Shown here piece by piece: positions 34,809-44,268 of a stretch of DNA of 64,000 nucleotides. Below the pieces are notes generated by a model. It had not been told where the DNA came from, did no database searches, and saw nothing but the letters and a program-made list of their open reading frames with translations. The stretch's first letter is position 1; the number at the start of each line of letters is the position of its first letter. This DNA comes from Actinomycetales bacterium (GTDB lineage Bacteria > Actinomycetota > Actinomycetes > Actinomycetales > Kineosporiaceae): positions 24,927-88,926 of the forward strand of contig JAAYAH010000072.1 in the NCBI GenBank assembly GCA_012719445.1. Direction: 5' to 3'. The translations under genes and the position numbers were made by a program.

Positions 34809-35696
34809 TCAGGGCTGCCAGAAGGCTCGGACCTCGGACCAGAAGGCATCCGGCTCCTCGATGAACGGGAAGTGGCCGCTGCGCTCGAAGAACACCGACC
34901 GCGCTCCCCCGATGCCCTCGGCGAGCTGCAGGGAGGCCGACACCGGGAACTGCGGATCGTGCGTCCCGCACAGGACGAGCGTCGGGACGGCGATCTCGCA
35001 CAGCCGTGGCGAGTAGTCCAACCTCTTGGCGATCCGGTGCCACTCCGGGTTGCCCCGCTGGCGACGAACCCAGTCCCCCGGGGTCAGCGGATCCCTCGTC
35101 GCCAGTCGGCGATCGACGAACGACCGTCGGTGGATGTAGTTGTTGAGTAGGGTCTCCGTCGCCCGGCGCGGCCAGAGGGTGTGCAGGATGCCGAGGGCAG
35201 CCAACCCGGCGAAGTCCGGATGGCTCCGGTTCCACAGTGCACCGGGCGCCTTCATGTACGCATTCCCCCCGGTCCCGGTCCCCACGAGCACCAGACGCGC
35301 GACTCGGGTCGGCCGGTCCAGGGCGTACCCGAGCAGCACCAGCCCGGCCATGCTGTAACCGATGGCGTCGATCGGGACGTCGATGCCGCACGCCGTCAAC
35401 GCCTCGTCAGCACAGTCACGCAACTCACCCTCGCTCAACCGCGCCGGTCGGGTGGAGTGCCCCGAACCCGGAGGGTCGAACGTGACCACCTGGCGCCCGA
35501 GCGCCAGCAGACTGTCGATCATGGCGTCGGTTTCCGGGAGTCCCGGGCGGGTGAACCGGTGCGGAGCCGGCATGAGCAGCACGGGGTCGCCCTGCCCGAT
35601 CCGGTAGACGGCCAGCCCGTCCCGGACGGTGAACGGAGCCACCGGCCCTGGACCGGGCGCCGTTCCGGACCCGCCGGACGTCGTGGTCGTAGCCAT
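34809..35696 (-). CDS. Alpha/beta hydrolase
   Basis: A 295-residue cytosolic hydrolase. The nucleophile elbow GYSMAG carries Ser115, the region DPPGSGHST marks the strand-3/oxyanion end, and the catalytic acid and base fit LCGTHDPQF and RSGHFPFIEEP. The substrate is not evident; proline iminopeptidase-, haloperoxidase- or ester-type activity is possible. ATG 35696 is chosen from its position at the fold start; an upstream ATG at 35723 with GGACGGGG is an alternative. The gene is bracketed by two copies of the same long palindrome, which may mark transfer. Confidence 0.85.
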   Translation of the reverse strand: MATTTTSGGSGTAPGPGPVAPFTVRDGLAVYRIGQGDPVLLMPAPHRFTRPGLPETDAMIDSLLALGRQVVTFDPPGSGHSTRPARLSEGELRDCADEALTACGIDVPIDAIGYSMAGLVLLGYALDRPTRVARLVLVGTGTGGNAYMKAPGALWNRSHPDFAGLAALGILHTLWPRRATETLLNNYIHRRSFVDRRLATRDPLTPGDWVRRQRGNPEWHRIAKRLDYSPRLCEIAVPTLVLCGTHDPQFPVSASLQLAEGIGGARSVFFERSGHFPFIEEPDAFWSEVRAFWQP

Positions 35697-35822
35697 GACC
35701 CGACACAACCAGAGACCGGGCATCCCCGTCCGTCGTTCAGGCGATCCGTCGTCCCGGTCGCACCTCCACCACCCACCAGCCGCCCACACTCCGACTCGCC
35801 GACCGCACACTCTTCGGCTCGC

Positions 35823-35879
35823 CGACCGGTGGCGAATGGGGCTCATTTCCAGAGAATGAGCCCCATTCGCCACCGGTCG
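35823..35879. repeat. Long palindromic repeat, copy 2
   Basis: A perfect 25-bp stem (35823-35847 with 35855-35879) closes on a 7-base loop. It shares the core of copy 1 and lies 127 bases upstream of the hydrolase start. Confidence 0.9.
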
Positions 35880-35901
35880 AGGGCTGAGGCAGGCGCAGGG
35901 G

Positions 35902-36005
35902 GTCTTCGCCCCAGGGCGCCCCAGAGTGTCTTCGCCCCAGGGCGCCCCAGGTTGCCCTCGCCCCGAGGCATCCCGGGATGTCGTCGCCCCGGGGCGCGGC
36001 TGGCT
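35902..36005. repeat. Four-unit 26-base tandem repeat
   Basis: Four 26-base units (first two nearly identical: GTCTTCGCCCCAGGGCGCCC plus six bases) run into the 3' end of the LuxR regulator gene. The rest of 35697-36014 shows no gene. Confidence 0.85.
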
Positions 36006-36014
36006 CGGGAGCGG

Positions 36015-36692
36015 TCACCCGTCCTGACGGCGGTCCCCTGGGCGGACCAGGTGGTGCTCGTAGGCGAGACCGACCAGTTGCGCGCGATCACGGCACCCGA
36101 GCTTCGACAGCACCCGGCTGACGTGCGTCTTCACGGTCAGCGGGCTGATGACGAGCTGTCCCGCGATCTCCAGGTTGGACAGGCCGTACGCCACCAGCCG
36201 TACGATCTCCCGCTCACGCTCGGTGAGCCGGTCGACGACCCCGGACGAGGGCGCGGACGTCCCGGGACGAGCCGCGAACTCGAGGATCAGACGTCTGGTC
36301 ACCCGCGGCGCGAGCAGTGCGTCGCCCGCAGCGACCACCCGCACCGCCCGCAGCAGCTCGACCGGCTCGACGTCCTTGAGCAGGAACCCGCTGGCCCCGG
36401 CCCGCAACGCCTCGTAGACGTACTCGTCGAGGTCGAACGTCGTGAGCACGAGCACCCGGGTCCCGCGCAGGACCGGGTCGGCGCAGATCTCCCGGGTGGC
36501 GGCGATCCCATCCATGATCGGCATCCGGATGTCCATCAGGACGACGTCCGGAAGCGTCGCCCGAGAACGCTCGACGGCCTCGCGCCCCGTCCCCGCCTCC
36601 GCGACGACCTGCACCCCCTCGTCGGAGTCGAGCAGCGCCGCGAACGCCCGCCGGAGCAGGACCTGGTCGTCGGCCACGAGTACCCGGATCAC
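36015..36692 (-). CDS. LuxR/NarL-family response regulator
   Basis: A 225-residue regulator. The receiver has VADDQVLLRRA, phospho-acceptor Asp54 in VVLMDIRMPIMDG and Lys in GFLLKDVEP. The C-terminal LuxR helix-turn-helix is LTEREREIVRLVAYGLSN with LEIAGQLVISPLTVKTHVS, cut at HVS. GTG 36692 is chosen because it overlaps the kinase stop by one base short of a GTGA junction, so the kinase and regulator genes are translationally coupled. Target genes are unknown. The 3' end is flanked by a 26-base tandem repeat. Confidence 0.93.
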   Translation of the reverse strand: MIRVLVADDQVLLRRAFAALLDSDEGVQVVAEAGTGREAVERSRATLPDVVLMDIRMPIMDGIAATREICADPVLRGTRVLVLTTFDLDEYVYEALRAGASGFLLKDVEPVELLRAVRVVAAGDALLAPRVTRRLILEFAARPGTSAPSSGVVDRLTEREREIVRLVAYGLSNLEIAGQLVISPLTVKTHVSRVLSKLGCRDRAQLVGLAYEHHLVRPGDRRQDG

Positions 36693-37918
36693 CTGCCGCC
36701 CCCGCCCCCGCCACCGTCGACGTCGTCCGACCGGTCCGGCCGGCACGGCATCCTGGCCAGCACCTCGAACCCTCCCCCTGGTGTGGGTCCGGCGCGAAGC
36801 GTCCCCCCGAGCAGTCCGACCCGTTCCCTCATCCCGGTGAGTCCCGTCCCACGTCTCTCCGTTCCGGGTCGACCGTCCCCACCCGTGCCGGGTCGACCGT
36901 CCCCACCCGTGCCGGGTCCGTCGTTGCGAACCCGGACCCGTACCTCCTGCTCGTCGATGCCGATCTCGACCGCGACGCCCACCCCGCCGGCGTGCCGCCT
37001 GGCGTTGGTCAGCGACTCCTGGACGACGCGGTACACCGTCGCCTGGATGCCCGCGGGAACCCCCGCCGACGCCCCGCCGGTGACGGCGAGCGTCGCGTCG
37101 AGTCCGGCCTCGCGGGCGCTCTCGACCAGGGGTGCGACGTCGTCGATGCGCGGCTCGGGACCAGCCGGGCACCGCTCGCCGTCCGGGTCGCGGAGCACCC
37201 CGACGATGGCCCGCAGCTCCCTCAGCGCATCCCTGCCGGTCGTCGAGATGCCCTCCAGCGCCTCCCTGGCGTAACCCGGCTGCCGGTCGAGCAGGTGCGC
37301 CGCAACCCCGGCCTGGACGCTGATCGTGGTGAGCGCGTGGCCGACGACGTCGTGCAGGTCCCTGGCGATCCGGCGCCGTTCCTGCTCCACCTGGAGCCGC
37401 TGGGAGTCCTGGTCCGCACGGGCCTCGAGCTCGATCTGCTCCAGGAGGAGCCGGACCGACGCGCGCTGCGCCCGCACCAGCTCACCGACCAGGACCGGTG
37501 CCGCGACCAGCGCCGTGTGCGGGACGAGGTCCTCCGAGATCAGTGGTCCTCCGGTGATCATCGCTAGTCCGGCGTTCCCGAGCGCGGTCGTCGCGAGCAC
37601 GACGGCGGCGGACCGGAGTCGGCCACCGGCGGCCCCGGTCGAGTACAGGGCGATGGTGGGAGCGAGCAGCGTCACCGGCATCCGGTAGCCGAGGACCGCC
37701 ATGGCGAACGCACAGGACCCGCTGACCAGGAGGGCCCAGACCGGGAGCCGGACCCGTACGGTCAGGGCGAGCCCACCGACCAGTACGAGCAGGACGGCGA
37801 GCGCGTCGCCGGGCGCCGCCTGCAGGTGGTCGTGGAGGAAGAGGTCGACGAGGGACGCGACGACACACACCGCCACCGGGAGATGGTCCGCGGGACGCCG
37901 CCACCGCACCGTGCCCAC
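36689..37918 (-). CDS. Membrane histidine kinase of the NarL/DesK type
   Basis: A 409-residue sensor with about five helices in residues 15-150 (VCVVASLVDLFL, ALAVLLVLVGGLAL and others). The HisKA_3 domain has phospho-accepting His189 in IARDLHDVVGH. The HATPase contains VVQESLTNARRHA and GTGLTGMRERV. In the ATP-lid a GDGRPGTG segment is duplicated by an exact 24-base repeat (36862-36913), a rare place for copy variation. GTG 37918 is chosen because GGAGGTGGGAAC immediately precedes it. It pairs with the LuxR regulator just downstream. Confidence 0.9.
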   Translation of the reverse strand: MGTVRWRRPADHLPVAVCVVASLVDLFLHDHLQAAPGDALAVLLVLVGGLALTVRVRLPVWALLVSGSCAFAMAVLGYRMPVTLLAPTIALYSTGAAGGRLRSAAVVLATTALGNAGLAMITGGPLISEDLVPHTALVAAPVLVGELVRAQRASVRLLLEQIELEARADQDSQRLQVEQERRRIARDLHDVVGHALTTISVQAGVAAHLLDRQPGYAREALEGISTTGRDALRELRAIVGVLRDPDGERCPAGPEPRIDDVAPLVESAREAGLDATLAVTGGASAGVPAGIQATVYRVVQESLTNARRHAGGVGVAVEIGIDEQEVRVRVRNDGPGTGGDGRPGTGGDGRPGTERRGTGLTGMRERVGLLGGTLRAGPTPGGGFEVLARMPCRPDRSDDVDGGGGGGGR

Positions 37919-38055
37919 GTTCCCACCTCCACCGATCACGAGCCGGCCACCGATCACGGTACGGCCGCGCCCGCCCCGGCACGTACTCCCCGGGATGTAC
38001 ACAGGGCCTCCCCGGGGAGGACGTCCGTCTTCCGAACCGTGGTCATGATCGGCAC

Positions 38056-38562
38056 ATGGACATCACCACCACGCTCCACCGCCGGAGGAGGGCGCTGCGC
38101 CTCGCGACGGCGTTCCTCCTGGCGATCAGCCTGCCGACCCACGCGATGAGCCCGCTGCCGCACGCCGTGGTGGGTCTCCTCTTCGCCCTGGCCGCCGCCG
38201 CCCACGTGGGTGCCAACGCCCGATGGATCCGGGGGGTCACCCGGCGGATGGCGCGAGGTCTCCCCCGCCGGACCGCCGTGGACGCAGCTCTCGCCGTGTC
38301 CCTCGTCGCCCTCGCCGTCGCCGTCACGGTCACCGGGATCGCCGCACTGGTCGACGTGGCCGGGGGCACGCTCCCGACCGCCCGGGGCGGTGGGGACGCC
38401 GGTCCGCCGGGTGTCGCCGGGGCGCACGGCCCGCTGGCCGTCCTCCTGGCCCTGACCGGCGTGGTCCACGCCGTCCGGCATCGTGACCGGCACCGCCGGG
38501 TTCCACGACCGGCACCGCCGCGCTCCGCCGGGCTCTCCGGCCACCGTCAGACGGTCGGATAG
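38056..38562 (+). CDS. Small membrane protein, DUF4405-like
   Basis: A 168-residue protein with three likely helices (ATAFLLAISLPTHAMSP, HAVVGLLFALAAAAHVGANARW cut at ARW, AALAVSLVALAVAVTVTGI) and a fourth weak one at LAVLLALTGVVHAV. The His residues inside helices (HAV, AHV, VHAV) recall DUF4405 or cytochrome b-like haem ligation, but haem binding is only an inference. ATG 38056 lies 6 bases after CATGAT, a possible -10, so it may be leaderless. The Dabb gene starts 9 bases after its stop. Confidence 0.65.
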   Translation: MDITTTLHRRRRALRLATAFLLAISLPTHAMSPLPHAVVGLLFALAAAAHVGANARWIRGVTRRMARGLPRRTAVDAALAVSLVALAVAVTVTGIAALVDVAGGTLPTARGGGDAGPPGVAGAHGPLAVLLALTGVVHAVRHRDRHRRVPRPAPPRSAGLSGHRQTVG

Positions 38563-38565
38563 GTT
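38560..38565 (+). promoter_or_regulatory. -10 element (TAGGTT) for a leaderless Dabb gene
   Basis: TAGGTT is followed by 6 bases and the ATG at 38572. It overlaps the end of the preceding gene, so the Dabb gene may have its own promoter. Confidence 0.35.
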
Positions 38566-38571
38566 CCCGAC

Positions 38572-38898
38572 ATGTCGAAGGTCCGCCACATCCTGCTGCT
38601 GCAACCCCGACCTGACACGACTCAGGAGGAGATCGACGCCTGCCGGGTCGCCGTCTCCTCCCTTGTCGGGAGGATCCCCGGGGTCCTCGACTGCCACTGG
38701 GGAGTCAACCTGGCAGCCCCCGATCGCCGGGAGGGACTGAGCCACGGCTTCTCCATGGACTTCTCCGACCTCGAGTCCCTGCGCGCCTACGGCCCCCACC
38801 CCGAGCACCAGTCGGTGGCGACCCTGGTACGCGCGACCTTCGAGCGGATCGTCGTGCTGGACGTCGAGCTCGGGGACGGCGACCCGCAGCACGGCTGA
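38572..38898 (+). CDS. Dabb (stress-responsive alpha/beta barrel) domain protein
   Basis: A 108-residue single-domain protein. VRHILLLQPRPDTTQEEI at the start, a central GVLDCHWGVNLAAPD and the end HPEHQSVATLVRATFERIVVLDVEL, cut here at FERIVVL, match the Dabb fold, in which dimers form a small beta barrel. In plants and bacteria these proteins are linked to stress or to polyketide-type cyclisation. Here no biosynthetic neighbours are seen, so the role is unknown. The gene may be leaderless (see the -10 at 38560). Confidence 0.85.
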   Translation: MSKVRHILLLQPRPDTTQEEIDACRVAVSSLVGRIPGVLDCHWGVNLAAPDRREGLSHGFSMDFSDLESLRAYGPHPEHQSVATLVRATFERIVVLDVELGDGDPQHG

Positions 38899-38902
38899 CG
38901 AC

Positions 38903-39718
38903 TCAGCGGAGCAGCCACTCCACGAGAACCGTGTGGAACGACTCCCTGGCGGCACGCTCGCGCCAGGGGCTGTGACCGCAGCGGGGGAACTCCACGTACT
39001 CCAGGTGCCGGACGTGACGGCGGAGTGTGTCCCGCACCAGCTGCCCCGGATGCGGGTCCTCCGCTCCGTGGAGCATGAGCACCGGGCAGGTCACGGCCTC
39101 GAACGCCGCCGGCTCGACGCCCTGCTCCTGCAGGCGCAGCACGTCGGCCCAGGTCTGCACGTGCCCGGCCTCGTCGACGGGAAGCCCGTGGTCGGGCTCC
39201 GGTTCGGCGTCGACGTCCTGGGCCGAGCCGGCGAGTCGACCGACCTCGGTCATGAGACGGTCCCGTTCCGCCGGTTCGGCGGCCGCCGCGAGGCGGTCCC
39301 CGAGCTCGACCATCCGTTCCCGGCCCGCCTCGCCCAGTCGCTCGATCATGGTCTTCTGGCAGAGGGCCCGGCTGGCCAGGTCGTAGGTGCCGCAGCCGAC
39401 CAGGGCCAGCGCGGACACCCGCTCGGGATGGGCGGCGGCGTAGGACAGCGCGAGCATCGCCCCCCAGGACCAGCCCACGAGCGGCAGGGCCGGAGGAAGC
39501 ACGGCCGCGTGGTCGGCCACGTGCCCGGCAACACTCGTCTCCCCGGCACCCGCGCGGCGCTGCAGGGGCTCCAGTACCCGGAACTCCCCGGCGAGGGAGC
39601 GGGCGAGCGAGCACGCGGAGCCCGGCGCCCCCGGTCCTCCGTGCAGCACCGCGATCTGGGGTCCCTGCGCACCGTGACGATGCAGCGCGATCGGGACGGG
39701 AGCGACGTCATCGGGCAC
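38903..39718 (-). CDS. Alpha/beta hydrolase, proline iminopeptidase-like
   Basis: A 271-residue hydrolase. HGGPGAPG forms the oxyanion loop, as in prolyl aminopeptidases. Ser is in GWSWGAML, and the catalytic acid and His fit LHGAEDPHP and RCGHSPWRE. The HGGPG form favours peptidase-type S33 hydrolases. GTG 39718 is chosen because GAGGATGG lies just upstream; the frame extends to 39910 through a tandem repeat that looks non-coding. The gene converges with the Dabb gene, with only 4 bases between stops. Confidence 0.85.
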   Translation of the reverse strand: MPDDVAPVPIALHRHGAQGPQIAVLHGGPGAPGSACSLARSLAGEFRVLEPLQRRAGAGETSVAGHVADHAAVLPPALPLVGWSWGAMLALSYAAAHPERVSALALVGCGTYDLASRALCQKTMIERLGEAGRERMVELGDRLAAAAEPAERDRLMTEVGRLAGSAQDVDAEPEPDHGLPVDEAGHVQTWADVLRLQEQGVEPAAFEAVTCPVLMLHGAEDPHPGQLVRDTLRRHVRHLEYVEFPRCGHSPWRERAARESFHTVLVEWLLR

Positions 39719-39771
39719 CCGGCCATCCTCCCCCAGCCCGGTCCCGGCGTCCCGACGGCCCTGCCCCGAAT

Positions 39772-39831
39772 CAGCCCAGACGAGCCGAGGTCGGCCCGGA
39801 CGAGCCGGGGTCGGCCCAGGCGAGGTGGAGA
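39772..39831. repeat. Three-unit 20-base tandem repeat
   Basis: Units of 20 bases (CGGCCCGGACGAGCCGGGGT and two variants) lie between the hydrolase start and the GGDEF/EAL gene stop. Confidence 0.75.
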
Positions 39832-39846
39832 TCAACCGCAGCGGGG

Positions 39847-42423
39847 TCAGCCCCGGCGGGGCGACGGCACGGCTGACCGGGCGAGCACCCGGCTCCGCTC
39901 CACCAGCCACGCGGGGAACTCCTCCGCCGGCTGCGGGGCCGCGAGGAAGTACCCCTGAGCCAGGTCACAGCCCATCTCGGACAGGTCGACCCAGGTCGAC
40001 TCGTCCTCGACCCCCTCGGCCACGACGACCAGCCCCAGGTTCGCCGCCAGATCGATGATCGATCGGACGATCGTCGCGTCCTCGGAGTCGCGCCGCATCG
40101 TCATGACGAAGCTCTTGTCGACCTTGACCTCCTGGACCGGGAGCTGGCGCAGGTAGGACAGCGACGAGTACCCCGTCCCGAAGTCGTCCAGGGAGAGCCC
40201 GACGCCCAGGTCGTGCAGTTGACGCAGTACCGTGCCGGTCCGCTCCGGATCGGTGATCACCGAGCTCTCGGTGATCTCCAGGGTGAGGGCACGGGGCGGC
40301 ACCCCGTGGCGGGCGAGCTTCTCCTGCACCTGCTCGATGAGCTCGTCGTTGAGCGTGCTGCGCGCGGACAGGTTGACGGACACGGTGAGGTCGTGGCCGG
40401 CCCGCCGCCACTGGCTGCACAGCTTGAGCGCGTCCTCGAGCACGACCGCGGTCAGCGGCCGGATGAGCCCGGTGCGTTCCGCGAGCGGGATGAACTCGTC
40501 GGGGAAGAGCAGGCCGTGCCGGGGGTGCCGCCAGCGGACCAGGACCTCCGCCCCGGTGATGGCGCCGGTGCGCAACGAGGCCTGCGGCTGGACGTGCAGC
40601 TCGAGCTCACCGTTCTGGATGCCTGCCCTCAGCTCGGCGATGAGGGCCAGCCGCTCCGGGCTCTCCACGACGTCCAGGCGCGGCTCGAACATCCGCACCC
40701 CGGTCCCGGCGACCCTGGCCGCGGTCATCGCGGCGTCGGCCCGCTTGAGCAGGGTCTCGCTGTCGACACCGTGGTCCGGGGCCTGGGAGATGCCGATGGA
40801 GACACCGACCTCGATGTCCACCCCCTCGATCCCCACCGGCCGTTCCAGCACCGCCTCCAACGCCTGGCCGACCTCGAGGGCGGGTTCCCGTCCGGACAGC
40901 CCCGGGAGAACCACGGCGAACTCGTCCCCGCTCAACCTGGCCAGGGTGCCCCGTCCGGCGAGCGCCTCGCCCATCCGCTCCCCGATCTCCCGGAGCAGCC
41001 GGTCCCCCACCTGGTGCCCGAAGGTGTCGTTGACCCGCTTGAACCCCACGAGATCCATCACGATGACGGTGAGACCGGACACTTTGTCGAGCCGAACGTC
41101 CCGGATGGCCTTGGTCAGCGCCCTGGCCAGCATGGCGCGGTTGGGCAGCCCGGTCACCGTGTCGTGGAGCGAGTCGTGCCGGAGCCGGTCGATGAGCCGC
41201 CCGTTCTGCAGCGCGACGCTGGCGTGGTTGGCGACCGTGGTGAGCAGCCGGAGGTCCTCCTCGTCGAAGGTCCTGACCTCGCCCATCCGATCGCCGATCA
41301 TGATCGTCCCGACGATCCCGGACTCCCCCCGCAGCGGTGCCAGCACGGCGTCCCGCAGGCTGCGCCGGGCGAGGAAGGCGCGGACCGCCGGGTCCCGGCT
41401 GCCCCTCGGGACCAGCACCGACGCCCCGCCCTGGGAGACCCGCTCCCACAGCGGATCGCCCGCCTCCTCCGCGGACAGCCGGGTCCTGCGCAGCAGCCCG
41501 TCACCGCCGTGCGCGTCGACCCGCAGCGGCTGGTGACCGGGCTGGGAGCTGACGAACACCACCTCGGCGTACTCCGCCCGCAGCACCTCCCGGGCGTGCT
41601 CGAGCACGCCGGCGAGAATCTCGTCCACCTCGGGGGAGCTGCCGACGGCATGGCTGAACTGGTACAGCCGTTCCAGGTTCAGGTGACGTTCGGACAGGCC
41701 GCTGTAGGTGCGGAAGGCGAGGAGGAGCAGGCCGATCGACACCGAGAGCGGGACCGCGATCCTCGGGTCGGAGGCGAGCGCCTCGGCCGCGATCAACGCG
41801 AACGAGGTCGCTCCCAGCGCGCTCGACACGCCGCGGAGCAGTTCGACGTACACGTCGTGCAGCCGGATCCCTCCGTCGACCAGGGCGATGACCATGGTGA
41901 CCGCGAGCGCGCAGAACGCGCTGGCGACCACCATCGCTGCTGCCGCCCCGGCCCACGCCAACGGACCGGTCGCCCCTCCCGTGCCGCAGACCAGGTGGAA
42001 CACCGCGACGGCCAGGACGGACTCAGTGAAGTACAGCACGACGTTGAAGAGGAGTTTGGTGATCTCCTGTCGTCTCAGCAGGGCGAAGACGACGAAGCAG
42101 CCGAGCGTCCTCCCCGTGACGTACTCCCCCGGCGACATGAAGTACAGCCCGATCACCGCGGCGAGTTCGCCGAGGGAGATGGCATGGGCCTCCCGGCGCA
42201 CCTGGATGTGCAGGTGGACGCTGTCGCAGAAGACGACGAGACCGACGAACACCCACCATGGCGCGGTGCCGCCGGGAGGCCCGGACGGAGCGGCCCTGGT
42301 CAGTGGAAGTGCCCACAGACCTGCACCCACAGCCGCGATGACGGCACACGTCGCCAGGACACGACCCAACCTGGACCGGGGGACCCGTTCCTGGACGACC
42401 TGCTCCGCCGGGCCGCCCCTCAT
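39847..42423 (-). CDS. Membrane GAF-GGDEF-EAL cyclic-di-GMP protein
   Basis: An 858-residue protein. About eight helices (residues ~20-240) form a MASE-like membrane sensor, followed by a GAF domain (~260-420). The GGDEF domain has SGDEF (498-502) in place of GGDEF, and the EAL domain has EVLVRW (626 onward) with DFGTGYSS and the later VVAEGVE. The Ser variant of the first motif often remains active, so this may be a bifunctional diguanylate cyclase and phosphodiesterase, or a c-di-GMP receptor. Signalling is at the inner membrane face. It is separated from the S8 protease gene by 43 bases. Confidence 0.92.
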   Translation of the reverse strand: MRGGPAEQVVQERVPRSRLGRVLATCAVIAAVGAGLWALPLTRAAPSGPPGGTAPWWVFVGLVVFCDSVHLHIQVRREAHAISLGELAAVIGLYFMSPGEYVTGRTLGCFVVFALLRRQEITKLLFNVVLYFTESVLAVAVFHLVCGTGGATGPLAWAGAAAAMVVASAFCALAVTMVIALVDGGIRLHDVYVELLRGVSSALGATSFALIAAEALASDPRIAVPLSVSIGLLLLAFRTYSGLSERHLNLERLYQFSHAVGSSPEVDEILAGVLEHAREVLRAEYAEVVFVSSQPGHQPLRVDAHGGDGLLRRTRLSAEEAGDPLWERVSQGGASVLVPRGSRDPAVRAFLARRSLRDAVLAPLRGESGIVGTIMIGDRMGEVRTFDEEDLRLLTTVANHASVALQNGRLIDRLRHDSLHDTVTGLPNRAMLARALTKAIRDVRLDKVSGLTVIVMDLVGFKRVNDTFGHQVGDRLLREIGERMGEALAGRGTLARLSGDEFAVVLPGLSGREPALEVGQALEAVLERPVGIEGVDIEVGVSIGISQAPDHGVDSETLLKRADAAMTAARVAGTGVRMFEPRLDVVESPERLALIAELRAGIQNGELELHVQPQASLRTGAITGAEVLVRWRHPRHGLLFPDEFIPLAERTGLIRPLTAVVLEDALKLCSQWRRAGHDLTVSVNLSARSTLNDELIEQVQEKLARHGVPPRALTLEITESSVITDPERTGTVLRQLHDLGVGLSLDDFGTGYSSLSYLRQLPVQEVKVDKSFVMTMRRDSEDATIVRSIIDLAANLGLVVVAEGVEDESTWVDLSEMGCDLAQGYFLAAPQPAEEFPAWLVERSRVLARSAVPSPRRG

Positions 42424-42466
42424 ATGCGGGACATCGGCAGCTCAGGGCACTCGGCTGAGCGCGAAC

Positions 42467-44268
42467 TCAGCTCCACGACCCGTTCGCCCAGATGTCGTTG
42501 ACCCACGCCCTTCCGCTCCACGACTCACCGACCCAGGCCCGCCCGGCCCAGGCCTCGCTGACCCAGGCCCGCCCGGTCCAGGCATTGTTCACCCAGGCGC
42601 GCCCCTCCCACTGGGTGCTGGTACCCCAGCCGGTTCCGGTCCACTGGACGCCGTTCCAGGTCCCGTCGGACCAGGTGGTGCCCGCCACGACGGCGGGAGT
42701 CCAGACCCAGGACTTCCACTCGCGGCCGAAGATGTCCACCTCGCCCATCAACGCCTGGTCGCCGATCTTGATGTGTGCGGCTCCCCTGCTGGCCTCCAGC
42801 GATCCGTAGCCGGACCCGTACTGCGCGTTCTGGGTGAGAACCGAACTGTCCGGCACACCGCTGATGAGCGACACCGACGTCGCCACGTTGAGTTCGCCTG
42901 CGCCCTTCTCCCTGTCCGTGGCCTTGGGCAGGTCCGTCGCGCCCTTCGTGAGCAGCCACTTGACCTGGTCGGGGGTGAGCGTCGGGCGGACGGAGAGCAG
43001 CAGCCCCGCCGCTCCGGCCGTCACCGCGGCGGCCTGGGAGGTGCCGCTGCCCCTGGTGTACCGGGTGTCGACCCTCGAACCGGATAGGAGGAGTCGACGA
43101 CCCCGCCCGGGGCCCGCAGGCCGAGCACGTGCATGCCGGGGGCCACCAGGTCCACGTACCGGTGACCGGCGCCGCGGCTGGAGAAGGGCGGAACGGTGTC
43201 GTCGTCCTGGGCGAGGGTGCCCACGGGATCGGAGGCCCCCACAGCGATCAGGTTGGGGTTGAGCGCGGGGGCGGCGAGGAACTCCCGGTCGATGCCCTGG
43301 TTGCCGCCGGCTGCGACCACGACGATGCCCTTCCGCCAGGCCGCCTCGGCCGCGAAGGCGAGCGGGTCGCAGCGGTAGTCCTGGGTCGACGCGCTGCCGT
43401 AGGAGAGGTTGAGGACCCGGATGTTCAGCCCGTTCTTCGTGGCGTTCTCGGTCACCCAGTTGATCGCGGCGATGACCTGGGAGATGTCGACCATCCCGTC
43501 CCCTGCCCCGACCTTCAGGCTGATCACCCGGGCGCCGGGGGCCACCCCGCTGAACGTCCCGGACAGCGCGGAGGACGACGGCGAGCCGTCACCGTCCCGG
43601 CCGGCGATGATGCTGGTCATGTGGGTGCCGTGACCGAACCGGTCGACGTACCGGGTGCTGGTGGACTGCGAGTCGAAGGACAGGTCGGGACCGTGCAGCA
43701 CATTCCCGCCGGTGAGCCCCTGTACCGATGCCGCGCCGGTGTCGATGACGGCGATGTCGATGCCCTTGCCGGTGTAGCCCTTACCCCAGACCGTCCTGGC
43801 ACCGATCATCTTCGTGACGGCCTCGAGGGAGCCCAGGTCGAGGGTCGACGAGCCACCCGTCGTCGTGGTGGGCGTCGTGGTGGTCGTGGTGCCGGAGCCG
43901 CCGTAGCTGCTGTAACTGCCGTAGCCGCCGTAGGTCCTCGGGTAGGTCCACTGGACCTCGCCCTCGGTGTCGGGAGTCACCGCGGCGACGCCGGGCTGTC
44001 GGGAGAGCTCGTCGACTGCTCCCTGCGGCACGGTGGCCGCCGCTCCGTCGATGATCGGCAGGGCGAACGTCACCCGTCCCCCGACCCGGGGGACGGCGGC
44101 GAGGACCTGGTCGACGGCGCCGGGCTCGCCGCGGACGACCACGGCGACCCCGGGCACAGCGGTGCCCTGGTCCGCGGATGCCGGTGCCACGCTGATCACA
44201 CCCAGCACGATCGCAATCGTGCAGCCGAGAACCACGGCGGCCGGACGGGAGTTCGCTGTGCTGCGCAT
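42467..44268 (-). pseudogene. S8 subtilisin-like serine protease, broken by a frameshift
   Basis: The first part (44268 to 43021) has a signal peptide, propeptide, catalytic Asp in DIAVIDTG and His in FGHGTHMTS, then leaves frame after GVVDSSYP. The second part (frame ending 42467) resumes with VDTRYTRGSGTSQAAA, carrying catalytic Ser in GTSQAA, and ends in a Trp-rich tail of about seven AWTGRAWV-like repeats. The join fits loss of one G near 43078-43084 (CCGGTTCG where CCGGGTTCG would keep the frame). With the base restored, a ~600-residue secreted protease would result. This is either a recent pseudogene or a sequencing error; a +1 slippage cannot be excluded. GAGGTGG precedes the ATG. Confidence 0.8.

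Noticed and set aside
39847..42423. Call of the GGDEF domain as inactive
   Set aside because: SGDEF is often active, and the rest of the motif region is intact, so inactivity cannot be claimed.
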